A stretch of DNA of 39,113 nt from an uncultured Alphaproteobacteria bacterium (GCA_902599445.1 CACKFK010000001.1:79136-118248), one strand, 5' to 3'; positions 1 to 8,732 are shown, counted from the stretch's first letter. Translations and numbers: made by a program. Notes: a model not told the origin generated them from the sequence alone.

Positions 1-75
1 GAACATACTAGAGAGGGACATTTTTCTTGGGAAAAGACAGATTTGATTGATGATTTATTACAGAAAATTGGTTAA
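1..75 (+). CDS. metK: S-adenosylmethionine synthetase, C-terminal end (partial)
   Basis: The first 24 codons of the window read in frame 1 and end in TAA at 73-75. The peptide contains GHFSWEKTDL followed by a short acidic/leucine tail, which matches the extreme C-terminus of bacterial MetK (the usual form is GHFxxxxFxWExTD). MetK makes S-adenosylmethionine from methionine and ATP. The position supports the call, because metK directly upstream of trmB is a common alphaproteobacterial arrangement. The rest of the gene lies upstream of the window. Only about 6% of the protein is visible, so the identification rests on this short motif plus synteny. Confidence 0.8.
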   Translation, partial: EHTREGHFSWEKTDLIDDLLQKIG

Positions 76-84
76 TATTGCCTG

Positions 85-828
85 ATGTCATCACTGCAGA
101 TGGCCAAGAAAAATCCGAATATGGAAAGAGTAACAAGCAAGAATAAGGTTTTTGGTAGAAGGAAGGGCAAGCGGCTCAGCTGGAGGCAAAAAGAGAATAT
201 CAAACTTTATTTATCGAAGTATTCAATTTTCAACTCATATGCAGATGGCTCATTCGAGTTAGATAAAATTGATCTTAAGAAGCTTTTTGGTGATCTTGAC
301 GATTTTGAGTTAGAAATCGGATTTGGGATGGGGGATTTTTTATTCCAGAAAGCCATGGCTCAATGTACCACTGGCTTCTTAGGTTGTGAAGTTTTCGAAA
401 ATGGGGTGGCCAGTTTGCTAACTAGAATTGAAGAAGCAAAGCTTAGAAATGTTTTCATTCATCCAGGAAACTGTATAGATTTATTGGATAACCTAAGGGG
501 TGCAAATTTAAATACGATACATCTATTATTTCCTGACCCTTGGCCAAAAAATAGGCACCATAAAAGACGATTTTTAACTACAGAGAACATCGACAAAATT
601 TGCCTAGCCCTAAAAAAGGGTGGGAGTATATTTATAGCGACTGACATTGAAGCATATGCGAATCAAATAAATTTAATTATGGATAAAAGATCTGATTTTG
701 AAGCTGAAGAGTTTTCGATCAAAGAATTTAAGTCTCCTTTAGGGGCTGAATTTCAGACCAAATTTGAAAGGAAAGCCTTTGCTTCTGATAGACTACCAAA
801 GTATATGATTTTTAAAAGGATTGTATAA
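85..828 (+). CDS. trmB: tRNA (guanine-N7-)-methyltransferase
   Basis: TrmB methylates G46 in the variable loop of tRNAs using S-adenosylmethionine. The 247-residue product has the SAM-binding loop EIGFGMG at residues 77-83 and the family hallmark LFPDPWPKxRHHKRR at 148-162, with DIEAYA further on (around 190). The upstream neighbour metK supplies its cofactor. The stop overlaps the aroA start by one base (TAATG), so the two are translationally coupled. The N-terminus is uncertain: ATGs at 85, 100 and 121 are all in frame and none has a strong ribosome binding site. Family N-termini usually begin shortly before the basic stretch FGRRKGKRL (residues 23-31), so a start at 100 or 121 is possible. 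Confidence 0.93.
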   Translation: MSSLQMAKKNPNMERVTSKNKVFGRRKGKRLSWRQKENIKLYLSKYSIFNSYADGSFELDKIDLKKLFGDLDDFELEIGFGMGDFLFQKAMAQCTTGFLGCEVFENGVASLLTRIEEAKLRNVFIHPGNCIDLLDNLRGANLNTIHLLFPDPWPKNRHHKRRFLTTENIDKICLALKKGGSIFIATDIEAYANQINLIMDKRSDFEAEEFSIKEFKSPLGAEFQTKFERKAFASDRLPKYMIFKRIV

Positions 829-2180
829 TGGTTGAAATTTTGGAAACTATTAGGGCTAGTATCTCTTCAGGTTTGAAAGGTGAAGTACGCATTCCTGGTG
901 ATAAGTCAATTTCTCACAGAGCTTTGATACTAGGAAGTTTAACAATAGGGGAAACTACTGTAGATGGACTTTTGGATTCTGAAGATGTACTTAGTACTGC
1001 GAATGCTATATGTGCTCTAGGAGCTAAAGTAGACATTAAGAGGCCAGGTATTTGCACCATAAAGGGAGTTGGAGTTGGGGGTTTTAAGGAACCAGACAAT
1101 ATCATTGATTGTGGGAACTCTGGTACTTCGGCTCGGTTGCTTCTAGGAGCTGTTTCGAGCAACCCTATCAAGGTTACCTTCACTGGGGATGGTAGTTTGA
1201 GAAAAAGGCCAATGGATCGTGTCGTAGTGCCACTAACGAAATTTGGGGCGACTTTCTCGTGCAACTTCGGTAACAAGTTGCCTATAAATGTTGTGGGATC
1301 TGACCAATCAATACCAATTAGATATGAACTTCCAGTACCGTCCGCGCAAGTAAAATCAGCAATACTTTTGGCAGGATTAAATGCTAGGGGGCGAACTACA
1401 GTGGTAGAGCGAGAAGACACCAGAGATCATACCGAGAAAATGCTAAAGGCCTTTGGTGCGAATGTTATTATTGATAAAAAGGAGCAATTCTCTGAAATAT
1501 CCGTAGATGGTTTTCCACGGTTAAAACCAGTCAGGATTAATGTACCGGGTGACATTTCTTCTGCTTCTTTTCCTATCGCGGCAGCTTGCATGGTGCCGGG
1601 ATCAGAAATTTCTATAAGGCATGTTGGGATAAATCCTTTGAGGGATGGTTTCATAGACACACTTGTTGAAATGGGAGCTAAAATAAAGGTTATGAACAGA
1701 CAGCATAATGCAGGTGAATTGATTGCAGATATAAAAGTGACTTATTCTCCTCATTTAAAAGGCCTCGAAGTGCCGGCCGGTAGAGCAGCTAGAATGATTG
1801 ACGAGTATCCTATTTTATCGATGGTAGCGGCAACTGCCAACGGCCCAACGATTATGAAGGGTATTAGAGAGCTTCGATATAAAGAGAGCGATAGAATTGA
1901 ATCCATAGAGAAAGGGTTACAGGATAGTGGGATCGATGTTACAGCAAGCGAAGATACTCTTATAGTTAATGGTAGTGGTCAGAAAAGTATTAAAGGCGGT
2001 TGTCAAATCAATGCATATAATGACCACAGAATAGCTATGTCATTCACTTGTTTAGGCCTTGCGTCAGAAAAGGCTATTCAAATAAACGGGGCAAACTCTA
2101 TTCATACTAGCTTTCCAAATTTTGTTGATTTAATGCATTCTATAGGAGCATGCATAACTATTTCTAAAAATAAAGCATGA
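828..2180 (+). CDS. aroA: 3-phosphoshikimate 1-carboxyvinyltransferase (EPSP synthase, class II type)
   Basis: AroA joins shikimate-3-phosphate and phosphoenolpyruvate to give EPSP, the sixth step of the shikimate pathway. The 450-residue protein carries PGDKSISHR (23-31), CGNSGTSAR (95-103), RPMDR (about 127), SAQVKSAILLAG (about 173), DEYPIL (325-330), KESDRI (about 350) and NDHRIAMSF (about 400), so the substrate-binding and catalytic segments are complete. The wording resembles the Agrobacterium CP4-like class II enzymes (DEYPIL, DHTEKML, TSFPxFxDLM). The glyphosate-determining position, Gly96 of the E. coli enzyme, is Gly99 here, whereas CP4 has Ala. From that residue alone tolerance is not predicted. 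The gene is coupled to trmB by a one-base overlap, with cmk 46 bases downstream, as in most alphaproteobacteria. Confidence 0.97.
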   Translation: MVEILETIRASISSGLKGEVRIPGDKSISHRALILGSLTIGETTVDGLLDSEDVLSTANAICALGAKVDIKRPGICTIKGVGVGGFKEPDNIIDCGNSGTSARLLLGAVSSNPIKVTFTGDGSLRKRPMDRVVVPLTKFGATFSCNFGNKLPINVVGSDQSIPIRYELPVPSAQVKSAILLAGLNARGRTTVVEREDTRDHTEKMLKAFGANVIIDKKEQFSEISVDGFPRLKPVRINVPGDISSASFPIAAACMVPGSEISIRHVGINPLRDGFIDTLVEMGAKIKVMNRQHNAGELIADIKVTYSPHLKGLEVPAGRAARMIDEYPILSMVAATANGPTIMKGIRELRYKESDRIESIEKGLQDSGIDVTASEDTLIVNGSGQKSIKGGCQINAYNDHRIAMSFTCLGLASEKAIQINGANSIHTSFPNFVDLMHSIGACITISKNKA

Positions 2181-2226
2181 ATAATTGTAAAATTAGATTT
2201 CATGTTGTTTTTGTATTGGATAATAA

Positions 2227-2880
2227 ATGAGGTTCATAGTCGCCATCGATGGTACGGCAGGTTCGGGCAAGGGAACTATTGGAAGGGCAATCTCTAATCA
2301 TTATAATTTCAAATACTTAGATACAGGCCTTTTGTATAGAGCTGTAGCTTTCAATTTGCGTTCTTTTTCATGTGACTTAACAAGAATTTCGAAAAAAAAT
2401 ATTTTACAAGCTATACAAGCGATTAATAAAAATATACTAGAGTTGAAAGAATTAAGAGAAAATGAAATTGGTGAAATAGCAAGTTTGATAGCAACAAAAC
2501 CTTTTGTCCGAGCAAACTTACTAGTCTATCAGAGGGATTTTGCAAATCAAAAAGGTGGCGCTGTGTTAGACGGGAGAGATATTGGTACAGTGGTATGCCC
2601 AGATGCGGATGTGAAGATTTTTGTTAATGCTACGGAAAGTGTAAGAGCACAAAGAAGATTTAATCAATTCAAAGAACAAAATTTTGAAACTTCTTATAAT
2701 GAAGTTTTAGCTAACCTCAGGAAGAGAGATACACAAGATAGGACTCGGCAAATTGCACCAATGGTGCCTTCAAAGGATGCTCTGTTGCTTGACTCTTCGG
2801 CGATCTCCGTTCAAGAAAGTTTAGAAATTATCATTTTAAGGATAAATACAGAATTAAAAAAAATAACATTGAATAGTTAG
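2227..2880 (+). CDS. cmk: Cytidylate kinase
   Basis: Cmk phosphorylates CMP and dCMP to the diphosphates. At 217 residues it has the usual length. It shows the P-loop GTAGSGKGT at residues 9-17, the substrate-binding DTGLLYRA (about 37-44), DGRDIGTVV (about 115) and the lid RKRDTQDRTR (about 160), all diagnostic of the CMP kinase subgroup rather than adenylate kinase. It lies between aroA and rpsA, the standard neighbourhood in Proteobacteria. The ATG at 2227 has only a weak upstream purine run. The C-terminal tail is lysine-rich and ends just before the intergenic stretch that probably carries the rpsA promoter. Confidence 0.96.
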   Translation: MRFIVAIDGTAGSGKGTIGRAISNHYNFKYLDTGLLYRAVAFNLRSFSCDLTRISKKNILQAIQAINKNILELKELRENEIGEIASLIATKPFVRANLLVYQRDFANQKGGAVLDGRDIGTVVCPDADVKIFVNATESVRAQRRFNQFKEQNFETSYNEVLANLRKRDTQDRTRQIAPMVPSKDALLLDSSAISVQESLEIIILRINTELKKITLNS

Positions 2881-2897
2881 ATTAATTCTTTATTAAG

Positions 2898-2924
2898 TTG
2901 TTTTTAATTAAAGTTGTTTAGAAT
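2898..2924 (+). promoter_or_regulatory. Candidate sigma-70 promoter for rpsA
   Basis: TTGTTT at 2898-2903 and TAGAAT at 2919-2924 are separated by 15 bases, which is slightly short. They would start transcription near 2931, about 23 bases before the rpsA ATG. A small hairpin (AGTTG/CAACT, eight-base loop, about 2912-2929) overlaps the -10 region. This was found by eye only. Confidence 0.3.
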
Positions 2925-2953
2925 CAACTACAAGATCAAAAAGGGAGAGCTAT

Positions 2954-4640
2954 ATGTCAGCATCGGCTACCATGGAAACTTTTGAACAATTGTTGAATGA
3001 AAGTTTAGAGTCTGCAACTCCAAAGGAGGGTGAGGTAGTCAATGGATCCGTAATTGCGATCGAAGCCGGGCAGGCCATTATTGACATTGGCTATAAGATG
3101 GAAGGCAGGGTTGATCTCAGGGAATTTGCTTCTCCAGGTAAGGATGACGATGTGCTAGTAGGAGATCAGGTGGAAGTATATCTAGAAAGAGTAGAGGGAT
3201 CTCGAGGCGAAGCAATTCTTAGTAGGGAGAAAGCACGACGCGAGGAAGCATGGGATCGTTTAGAAAAAGCTTCAGGTAAAGAGGAAAAGGTTGATGGCAT
3301 TATTTTTGGGAGAGTTAAGGGTGGTTTTACTGTAGATTTGGGGGGGGGCTATAGCATTCTTACCTGGTAGTCAGGTAGATGTGAGGCCAATCAGGGACAC
3401 AAATTCCTTGATGCAAATCTCTCAGCCATTTCAGATTCTCAAAATGGATAGACGTCGTGGCAACATTGTTGTTTCTAGACGAGCAATATTAGAAGAGTCT
3501 AGAGCTGAGCAAAGAGCAGAATTAGTTGGCAATTTAACCGAAGGTAGCGTTGCCGATGGTGTGGTGAAAAATATAACAGAGTATGGTGCTTTTATTGATT
3601 TGGGCGGAGTTGATGGTTTATTGCATGTTACGGACATGGCTTGGCGTAGGGTTAATCATCCATCAGAATTATTGAATATAGGTGATACTATTAAAGTTCA
3701 GGTCATTAAAATTAATAAAGACACCCATCGAATCAGTCTTGGTATTAAACAACTTCAGGAAGATCCTTGGAGTGATGTTGAGGCACGATATCCTTTGGGT
3801 TCAAATCATACTGGCCGCGTTACAAACATTACCGATTATGGAGCCTTTGTAGAGTTAGAGTCGGGAGTAGAAGGATTAGTTCATGTATCAGAAATGTCTT
3901 GGACTAAGAAAAATGTCCACCCAGGTAAGTTGGTATCAACCAGCCAAGAGTTAGAAGTGATGGTATTAGAGATTGATACAGCAAAACGACGGGTCAGCCT
4001 TGGTCTTAAACAAACGAAGGGAAATCCTTGGGAAAATTTTGCAGAAAAATATCCTGTCGGTAGTAAGGTTGAAGGAGAAATAAAAAATATCACTGAATTT
4101 GGCCTTTTTGTAGGTTTGGATGAGGATATTGATGGTATGGTTCATTTGACAGACTTAAATTGGAGTAAGCCTGGTGAAGAGGCCCTTGAAGACTTTAAGA
4201 AAGGTGAAGTAGTAAATGCTGAAGTAACTGATATTGATATTGAAAAAGAGAGAATTTCACTTTCAATAAAAGCTTTGGAAAAAGATCCCTTTACAGATGC
4301 AATAGGGGCACTTAAGCGAGGTCAAATAGTGACTGTAACAATAACAAATCTTCAGGACAGTGGCGTGGATGTTGAGTTTAACGGAGTTACCTCGTTCATT
4401 AGAAGATCTGATTTATCTCGAGACCGTGCAGAACAACGTTCAGACAAGTTTGTCGTTGGTGATAAAGTCGATGCTAGGATTACTAATATCGACAAATCTG
4501 GCCGTAAGGTAAGCTTTTCTATAAAAGCAAAGGAAATAGCCGAAGAAAAAGAGGCGGTTCAACAATATGGCTCTTCTGATTCGGGTGCTTCTTTGGGTGA
4601 CATACTCGGAGCAGCCTTGAATAAAGAGGAAAAAAGCTAG
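2954..4640 (+). CDS. rpsA: 30S ribosomal protein S1, interrupted by a +1 frameshift at a G9 tract
   Basis: S1 binds mRNA on the 30S subunit and is needed for initiation on most mRNAs. Translation from ATG 2954 (strong ribosome binding site AAGGGAGAG) stops at 3370 after 138 residues, inside the second S1 domain. The rest of the protein continues in another frame to 4640. The break is at a run of nine Gs (3340-3348). With eight, the reading becomes VDLGGAIAFLPGSQVDVRP, which is normal S1 sequence. The restored protein has 561 residues, the usual length, with six S1 domains. Domains 3-6 carry the repeated signatures NITEYGAFIDL, NITDYGAFVEL, NITEFGLFVGL and a diverged last copy. Because rpsA is essential, a sequencing or assembly indel is the likeliest cause. 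A real slippage-dependent gene is the alternative. Confidence 0.95.
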
Positions 4641-4777
4641 AACTTTTTCATAATCTGACTTAAATTGGTTGTGAAAAAAATGGATATAAGAGATCGTACT
4701 CATCAGGGTTGTGGTTAGTTGGAGTATTGTTGTTTTTGCTTCTTTCTAAATTGGTGTACCGTTGGAACCATGGTGTA

Positions 4778-4791
4778 ACTTGTAAACAAGT
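4778..4791. repeat. Inverted repeat ACTTGT-AA-ACAAGT
   Basis: Two perfect six-base arms are separated by two bases, about 127 bases upstream of the ihfB ATG. The tiny loop makes a protein-binding site (operator) more plausible than an RNA hairpin. No regulator can be named. Confidence 0.4.
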
Positions 4792-4851
4792 GACCTGATA
4801 AAGAAATGAAAAAAGTGATTCAGGCCTAATCCCATAGATAATTTAGAAATT

Positions 4852-4864
4852 GAGGTTATACCTC
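4852..4864. repeat. Inverted repeat GAGGT-TAT-ACCTC
   Basis: Five-base perfect arms flank a three-base centre, 53 bases upstream of the ihfB ATG. The place is right for an operator or a small leader hairpin controlling ihfB. A repeat this short can arise by chance. Confidence 0.35.
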
Positions 4865-4917
4865 GTTGAAATAATGAAAAAGATCTATAAACTAATTCTC
4901 ACTAGTTGGAGGAAGAT

Positions 4918-5196
4918 ATGATAAAGTCTGAGTTAATACAGAAAATTTCAGAAGAAAATCCCCATCTTTTTCAAAGAGATGTAGAACGATTAGTTTCCAC
5001 AGTTTTCAGTGAAATTACGTCAGCCATGTCTTCTGGACGAAGAATAGAAATAAGGGGGTTCGGGGCATTTTCAGTAAAGAATAGAAAGCCACGCGTAGGC
5101 CGAAACCCGAGGACTGGAAGTCGAGTGGAAGTTGAAGAGAAATTCGTCCCTTTTTTTAAGCCAGGAAAATTTTTGAGAGATAAGTTGAATCAGTAG
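4918..5196 (+). CDS. ihfB: Integration host factor subunit beta
   Basis: IHF-beta pairs with IHF-alpha to bend DNA sharply at specific sites in replication, recombination and transcription. The 92-residue product has the DNABII fold signatures RGFGAF (46-51) and GRNPRTG (61-67), where Pro64 is the residue that intercalates at the DNA kink. The ending [10 protein letters not shown] is typical of IHF-beta rather than HU. The start is set at ATG 4918 because GGAGGAAG lies just upstream. A TTG at 4906 in the same frame would put that ribosome binding site inside the gene. The LapA-domain gene follows after six bases, suggesting one transcript. Confidence 0.95.
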   Translation: MIKSELIQKISEENPHLFQRDVERLVSTVFSEITSAMSSGRRIEIRGFGAFSVKNRKPRVGRNPRTGSRVEVEEKFVPFFKPGKFLRDKLNQ

Positions 5197-5202
5197 GACT
5201 AT

Positions 5203-5544
5203 TTGTTGTTTAGAATAGCCAAAGCATTTAGTGTTCTGGGGTTAGTTACAACCCTTGTTTGGCTTGGGGTTTTGAATACTCAATCTGTTAAATTGATTAT
5301 AATTCCGTCAATTTTTGTATCTGATGAGATTGGGGTATTTAGAGTGCCATTATTCCTGATAGTTATCATTGCTACTTTTTTTGGATTTATCATAGGATGT
5401 GTTGCGGAGTATGTCAGGGCTGGGAAAGTTAGAAAATCCTTAAGAGAGAGAAATAGAAGTCTCAAAGAAAGTAAAATGAAAATAAAGAATATTGAAAAGA
5501 ACTTAGGAATGGAGGATGACGAAATATTGTCACTCCTTAAGTAG
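5203..5544 (+). CDS. LapA-domain (DUF1049) inner membrane protein
   Basis: This is a 113-residue membrane protein of the LapA/YciS (DUF1049) type. It has two hydrophobic segments, about residues 7-27 and 45-66, separated by a short loop. A charged, helix-prone C-terminal tail of about 45 residues is probably cytoplasmic and coiled-coil. In enteric bacteria the LapA-LapB pair controls LpxC turnover and so lipopolysaccharide synthesis. No LapB (TPR protein) is next to this gene, so that function is not assured here. The start is TTG at 5203 (or the next codon, TTG 5206), with AGGA a few bases upstream. The gene lies between ihfB and trpF, its usual place in alphaproteobacteria, with five bases to trpF. 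Confidence 0.8.
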   Translation: MLFRIAKAFSVLGLVTTLVWLGVLNTQSVKLIIIPSIFVSDEIGVFRVPLFLIVIIATFFGFIIGCVAEYVRAGKVRKSLRERNRSLKESKMKIKNIEKNLGMEDDEILSLLK

Positions 5545-5549
5545 ATAAT

Positions 5550-6203
5550 ATGGTTAATATTAAACTCTGTGGTTTGAAAGAACCAAGTCATATAGAATCT
5601 GCTTGGAAATTAGGGATTAAGTATGTAGGAGTAGTTTTTTTTAATCCCTCTCCAAGATCATTAACAATTGAAGATGCTCGGCCTCTTTTAGAAAATGCCC
5701 CAAAGGGTTTAGTTAAGGTTGGATTAGTAGTTAATCCGGATGATGAGCTGGTTCGCTTGGTTTCAGATCTTAACTTAGACATGCTTCAGCTTCATGGTTT
5801 AGAAACCATTAGCCGCGTGCAAGAAATTAGAAAAGTAAGTGGATTGGATATAATTAAGGCTCTGGGTGTACGAGAAAAAGCCGATTTAAAGAAAGTCTAT
5901 CAGTATGCCAAAGTTGCAGATCAGATTTTGATTGATGCAAAGCCTAAGTCAGATGTTGATTTACCGGGTGGAAACGGAACCCAATTTAATTGGGATCTAA
6001 TAAAAGACAAATCATGGACGTTCCCATGGTTTCTTGCTGGAGGAATCAATGAAGCTAATTTATTGGAAGCCCTTAAGAAAACAAATGCCAAGCAGGTTGA
6101 TCTTTCATCTGGTGTGGAGGATAAGCATGGTAGAAAAGATATTAATAGAATTGTACAGTTTGTTAAAAAAGTAAAAGAATATGAGGAATGCCATAGTGCT
6201 TAA
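5550..6203 (+). CDS. trpF: Phosphoribosylanthranilate isomerase
   Basis: TrpF performs the Amadori rearrangement of phosphoribosylanthranilate in tryptophan synthesis. The 217-residue TIM-barrel protein has the catalytic pair Cys7 (KLCGLK) and Asp129 (LIDAKP). It also has the phosphate-binding segments LAGGIN (162-167) and DLSSGVED (184-191), and [12 protein letters not shown] near the N-terminus. The reading frame overlaps the start of trpB by 8 or 23 bases depending on the trpB start, so the two are translationally coupled. The next pathway enzyme, TrpC, is not in the window. Confidence 0.96.
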   Translation: MVNIKLCGLKEPSHIESAWKLGIKYVGVVFFNPSPRSLTIEDARPLLENAPKGLVKVGLVVNPDDELVRLVSDLNLDMLQLHGLETISRVQEIRKVSGLDIIKALGVREKADLKKVYQYAKVADQILIDAKPKSDVDLPGGNGTQFNWDLIKDKSWTFPWFLAGGINEANLLEALKKTNAKQVDLSSGVEDKHGRKDINRIVQFVKKVKEYEECHSA

Positions 6204-7425
6204 AAATAGAGTTAATTCTTTTAGTGGAGGACCAGATGAGCAGGGTCGTTTTGGAAATTTTGGTGGTAGGTTTGTTTCTGAAACATTAATGCCACTAATA
6301 CTGAAGTTGGAAAAAGAGTATGAATTGGCTAAAACCGACCAGTATTTTTGGAATGAAATGCAAAACTTCTTGACAGATTATGTGGGAAGACCTAGCCCAT
6401 TATATTTTTCGGAAAGATTAACAAATTATTTCGAAGGAGCGAAGATTTATCTAAAGAGAGACGAGTTAAATCATACTGGTGCACACAAAATAAATAATGT
6501 TTTAGGCCAAATTTTGTTAGCCAGAAGAATGGGGAAAACTAGAGTTATAGCTGAGACAGGCGCCGGGCAGCATGGCGTGGCTACTGCTACTGTATGTGCA
6601 CGATTTGGATTAAATTGTATCGTATTCATGGGAAAAACAGATGTAGAAAGGCAAGCCCCAAACGTTTTTAGGATGAAACTTTTGGGAGCTAAAGTAATTC
6701 CGGTTACTTCAGGGCGTGGCACCCTGAAAGATGCAATGAATGAGGCTCTGAGAGACTGGGTAACTAATGTGTCTGACACTTTTTATTGTATTGGTACTGT
6801 GGCAGGGCCTCATCCTTATCCTGCTATGGTGAGGGATTTTCAATCTGTAATCGGAAAAGAAACACGAAATCAAATACTTGAGAAGGAAGGGCGTTTGCCA
6901 GATAGCTTAGTGGCTTGCATTGGGGGAGGATCCAATGCTATGGGATTATTTTATCCTTTTCTAGAAGACAAGGATGTCAAAATGTATGGAGTCGAAGCAG
7001 GGGGCAAGGGTGTTGATGATAGAATGGAACATGCTGCCTCTTTAACCGGGGGGAAACCAGGAGTTCTTCATGGTAACAGGACTTATCTGCTACAAGACAG
7101 TGATGGACAGATAATAGAAGGACACTCTATTTCTGCCGGATTAGATTATCCAGGTATTGGTCCTGAACATTCATATTTACATGATTTAGGTCGAATTAAA
7201 TATGTCTCAATTAGAGATGATGAGGCTTTAATGGCTTTTCAACTTTGCTGCGAAAAAGAAGGAATAATACCTGCATTGGAACCTAGCCATGCTCTAGCTT
7301 ATGTTAAAAAGATTGCTCCAAAGCTACCTGCTGAACACATCATGGTCATGAACATGTGTGGACGGGGTGACAAAGATATATTTACTGTTGCAGAGGCATT
7401 GGACTTTAAAATAGATCATTATTGA
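6181..7425 (+). CDS. trpB: Tryptophan synthase beta chain
   Basis: TrpB condenses indole with serine on pyridoxal phosphate to give tryptophan. The PLP lysine is Lys103 in HTGAHKINN, the substrate-binding ETGAGQHG follows (about 125), and the phosphate is held by GGGSNAMG (about 247). The C-terminal motif is CGRGDKD, with Cys where the enteric enzyme has Ser377. At 414 residues it is of normal length. Two starts are possible. ATG 6181 overlaps trpF by 23 bases with little ribosome binding site, whereas GTG 6196 has GAGGA eight bases upstream and would give a product five residues shorter. The partner subunit TrpA is not downstream as usual but 4 kb away on the other strand. Confidence 0.96.
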   Translation: MRNAIVLKNRVNSFSGGPDEQGRFGNFGGRFVSETLMPLILKLEKEYELAKTDQYFWNEMQNFLTDYVGRPSPLYFSERLTNYFEGAKIYLKRDELNHTGAHKINNVLGQILLARRMGKTRVIAETGAGQHGVATATVCARFGLNCIVFMGKTDVERQAPNVFRMKLLGAKVIPVTSGRGTLKDAMNEALRDWVTNVSDTFYCIGTVAGPHPYPAMVRDFQSVIGKETRNQILEKEGRLPDSLVACIGGGSNAMGLFYPFLEDKDVKMYGVEAGGKGVDDRMEHAASLTGGKPGVLHGNRTYLLQDSDGQIIEGHSISAGLDYPGIGPEHSYLHDLGRIKYVSIRDDEALMAFQLCCEKEGIIPALEPSHALAYVKKIAPKLPAEHIMVMNMCGRGDKDIFTVAEALDFKIDHY

Positions 7426-7428
7426 TTA

Positions 7429-7986
7429 TTAATCTTTTGAAAAAATTTTACGACATTTTTCATGCTCATCTTTGATTAGGTGTTTAATTCCTAAGTAGCA
7501 TTTTGACAAAGATTGATTTAATATTATCGCCTCCTCATCCGAGAAATTACTAAGTACATATTTAGCAACACCATCCTCTTTAGGTCTGCTAACTCCGATT
7601 CTAACCCTAATATAATTTTGACCAATTGCTTCATTTATGGACCGTAAACCATTATGACCAGCATGGCCTCCACCTATCTTCAACTTAACTGTTCCAAGGG
7701 GAAGATCTATATCATCATGGAAAATGATGGTATCCGTCATTGCAATTTTATAAAAACTCAAAACTGTTTGGGCGGCTATTCCAGAGAGATTCATGTATGT
7801 CAATGGTTTAAGTAAAATAACCTTTTTTTGCTGTATAGTCTGGAAACCTATTAAGCATTCAAATTTGTTTTGCCATTTCGCATTATTAAATTCACTTGCA
7901 ACTAGGTCAATAGCCATAAAGCCAGCATTATGCCTGGTCCTCATATATCTGGTTCCCGGATTTCCGAGTCCTATTATAAGTTTCAT
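7429..7986 (-). CDS. pth: Peptidyl-tRNA hydrolase
   Basis: Pth releases tRNA from peptidyl-tRNAs that drop off the ribosome. The 185-residue protein has all four active-site residues: His19 (RHNAGF), Asn66 (TYMNLSG), Asp91 (HDDID) and Asn112 (GHNGLRS). It begins with the family N-terminus KLIIGLGNPG. It follows rplY on the same strand with a 35-base gap, the usual rplY-pth operon. The ychF gene that often follows is displaced to 12.4 kb on the other strand. It converges on trpB with three bases between stops, leaving no room for an ordinary terminator. Confidence 0.96.
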   Translation of the reverse strand: MKLIIGLGNPGTRYMRTRHNAGFMAIDLVASEFNNAKWQNKFECLIGFQTIQQKKVILLKPLTYMNLSGIAAQTVLSFYKIAMTDTIIFHDDIDLPLGTVKLKIGGGHAGHNGLRSINEAIGQNYIRVRIGVSRPKEDGVAKYVLSNFSDEEAIILNQSLSKCYLGIKHLIKDEHEKCRKIFSKD

Positions 7987-8021
7987 ACAGATATAATGAA
8001 CAAGAGAAGTTAGAATTAAAA

Positions 8022-8672
8022 TTATTCGGATTCTGTTTCTTCACTTGCTTCCTCTGTTACGTCTTCTTCTGTTCCCTCCGCTACTTCATCTTCAGCAGAA
8101 CGAAGTCCAGAAGGAGCTTGTATATTGGCAATAACGAAATCCCTACCAGTGATGGTCGTAGTAGCTCCTTTTGGGAGAGCTATATTAGAAATATTGATGG
8201 TATCGCCAATTTCAAAATCAATTAGGTCAACAACTAACTCGCTGGGGATATCTTTGGCATTCACAACCAATTCGACTTCAGGCCTTACGACCGTTAAAAC
8301 CCCACCTTTTTTTATCCCAGGACAGATATTTTGATTATCAAAACGAATAGGTATAAATAAATTGATAGAGGCATTCTCAGAGAGTCTCATAAAGTCGACA
8401 TGTGTCGGAAGATCTTTGACTACATCCTTTTGTACACCTCTACATATCACTTGCTCCTTCTTGTCATCGAGGCCTAGGTCTATAAGTGTTGACATGAATC
8501 GGCCTTTCTTGAGAAGGCGCAGCAATTCATTAAACTTCACCTTAATAGCTTGGGGGTCTTTTTCCCCGCCATATACTATACCAGGTACCTGATTGTTCTT
8601 TCTAAGTGCTCTGGCCGCACCCTTTCCCGTTTTATTTCGAGCTTCTACTTGTAAGCTAATATTTTCAGCCAT
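8022..8672 (-). CDS. rplY: 50S ribosomal protein L25 (CTC/TL5 long form)
   Basis: L25 binds 5S rRNA in the large subunit. This is the long (CTC) form of 216 residues, with an N-terminal L25 domain (about 1-90, including GKGAARALRKNNQVPGIVYG split over two elements) and a beta-rich C-terminal TL5 domain (about 95-185). It ends in an acidic tail of about 25 residues dominated by Glu. The start ATG at 8672 has AGGAG six bases upstream. It is transcribed together with pth downstream. In many alphaproteobacteria prs stands nearby. Here prs is at the far end of the window. Confidence 0.95.
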   Translation of the reverse strand: MAENISLQVEARNKTGKGAARALRKNNQVPGIVYGGEKDPQAIKVKFNELLRLLKKGRFMSTLIDLGLDDKKEQVICRGVQKDVVKDLPTHVDFMRLSENASINLFIPIRFDNQNICPGIKKGGVLTVVRPEVELVVNAKDIPSELVVDLIDFEIGDTINISNIALPKGATTTITGRDFVIANIQAPSGLRSAEDEVAEGTEEDVTEEASEETESE

Positions 8673-8704
8673 TTTATGCTCCTAAGACGTAAAAGATTTT
8701 GTAA

Positions 8705-8732
8705 ATAATAAGTCTCGATGCGTATAGTACAA
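8705..8732 (-). promoter_or_regulatory. Candidate sigma-70 promoter for rplY-pth
   Basis: On the minus strand, TTGTAC (8732-8727) and TATTAT (8710-8705) are separated by 16 bases. The -10 matches five of six consensus positions and the -35 only three. Transcription would begin roughly 25 bases before the rplY ATG. Found by eye. Confidence 0.4.

Larger units (their letters stand above)
4641..4917 (+). other. Intergenic region between rpsA and ihfB
   Basis: These 277 bases hold no recognisable gene. Many alphaproteobacteria have sppA (signal peptide peptidase) at this position, and no remnant of it is visible here. The interval contains two short inverted repeats, listed separately, and ends in a strong ribosome binding site (GGAGGAAG) for ihfB. 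I see no convincing -35/-10 pair and no GC-rich terminator hairpin. Confidence 0.6.

Noticed and set aside
914-1420. 168-codon open frame opposite aroA
   Set aside because: It lies wholly inside a complete aroA and its composition is that of antisense coding sequence.
3340-3390. Programmed +1 ribosomal frameshift in rpsA
   Set aside because: S1 is not known to use one. No stimulatory structure or nearby ribosome binding-like element was seen, and an indel in a G run is far more likely.
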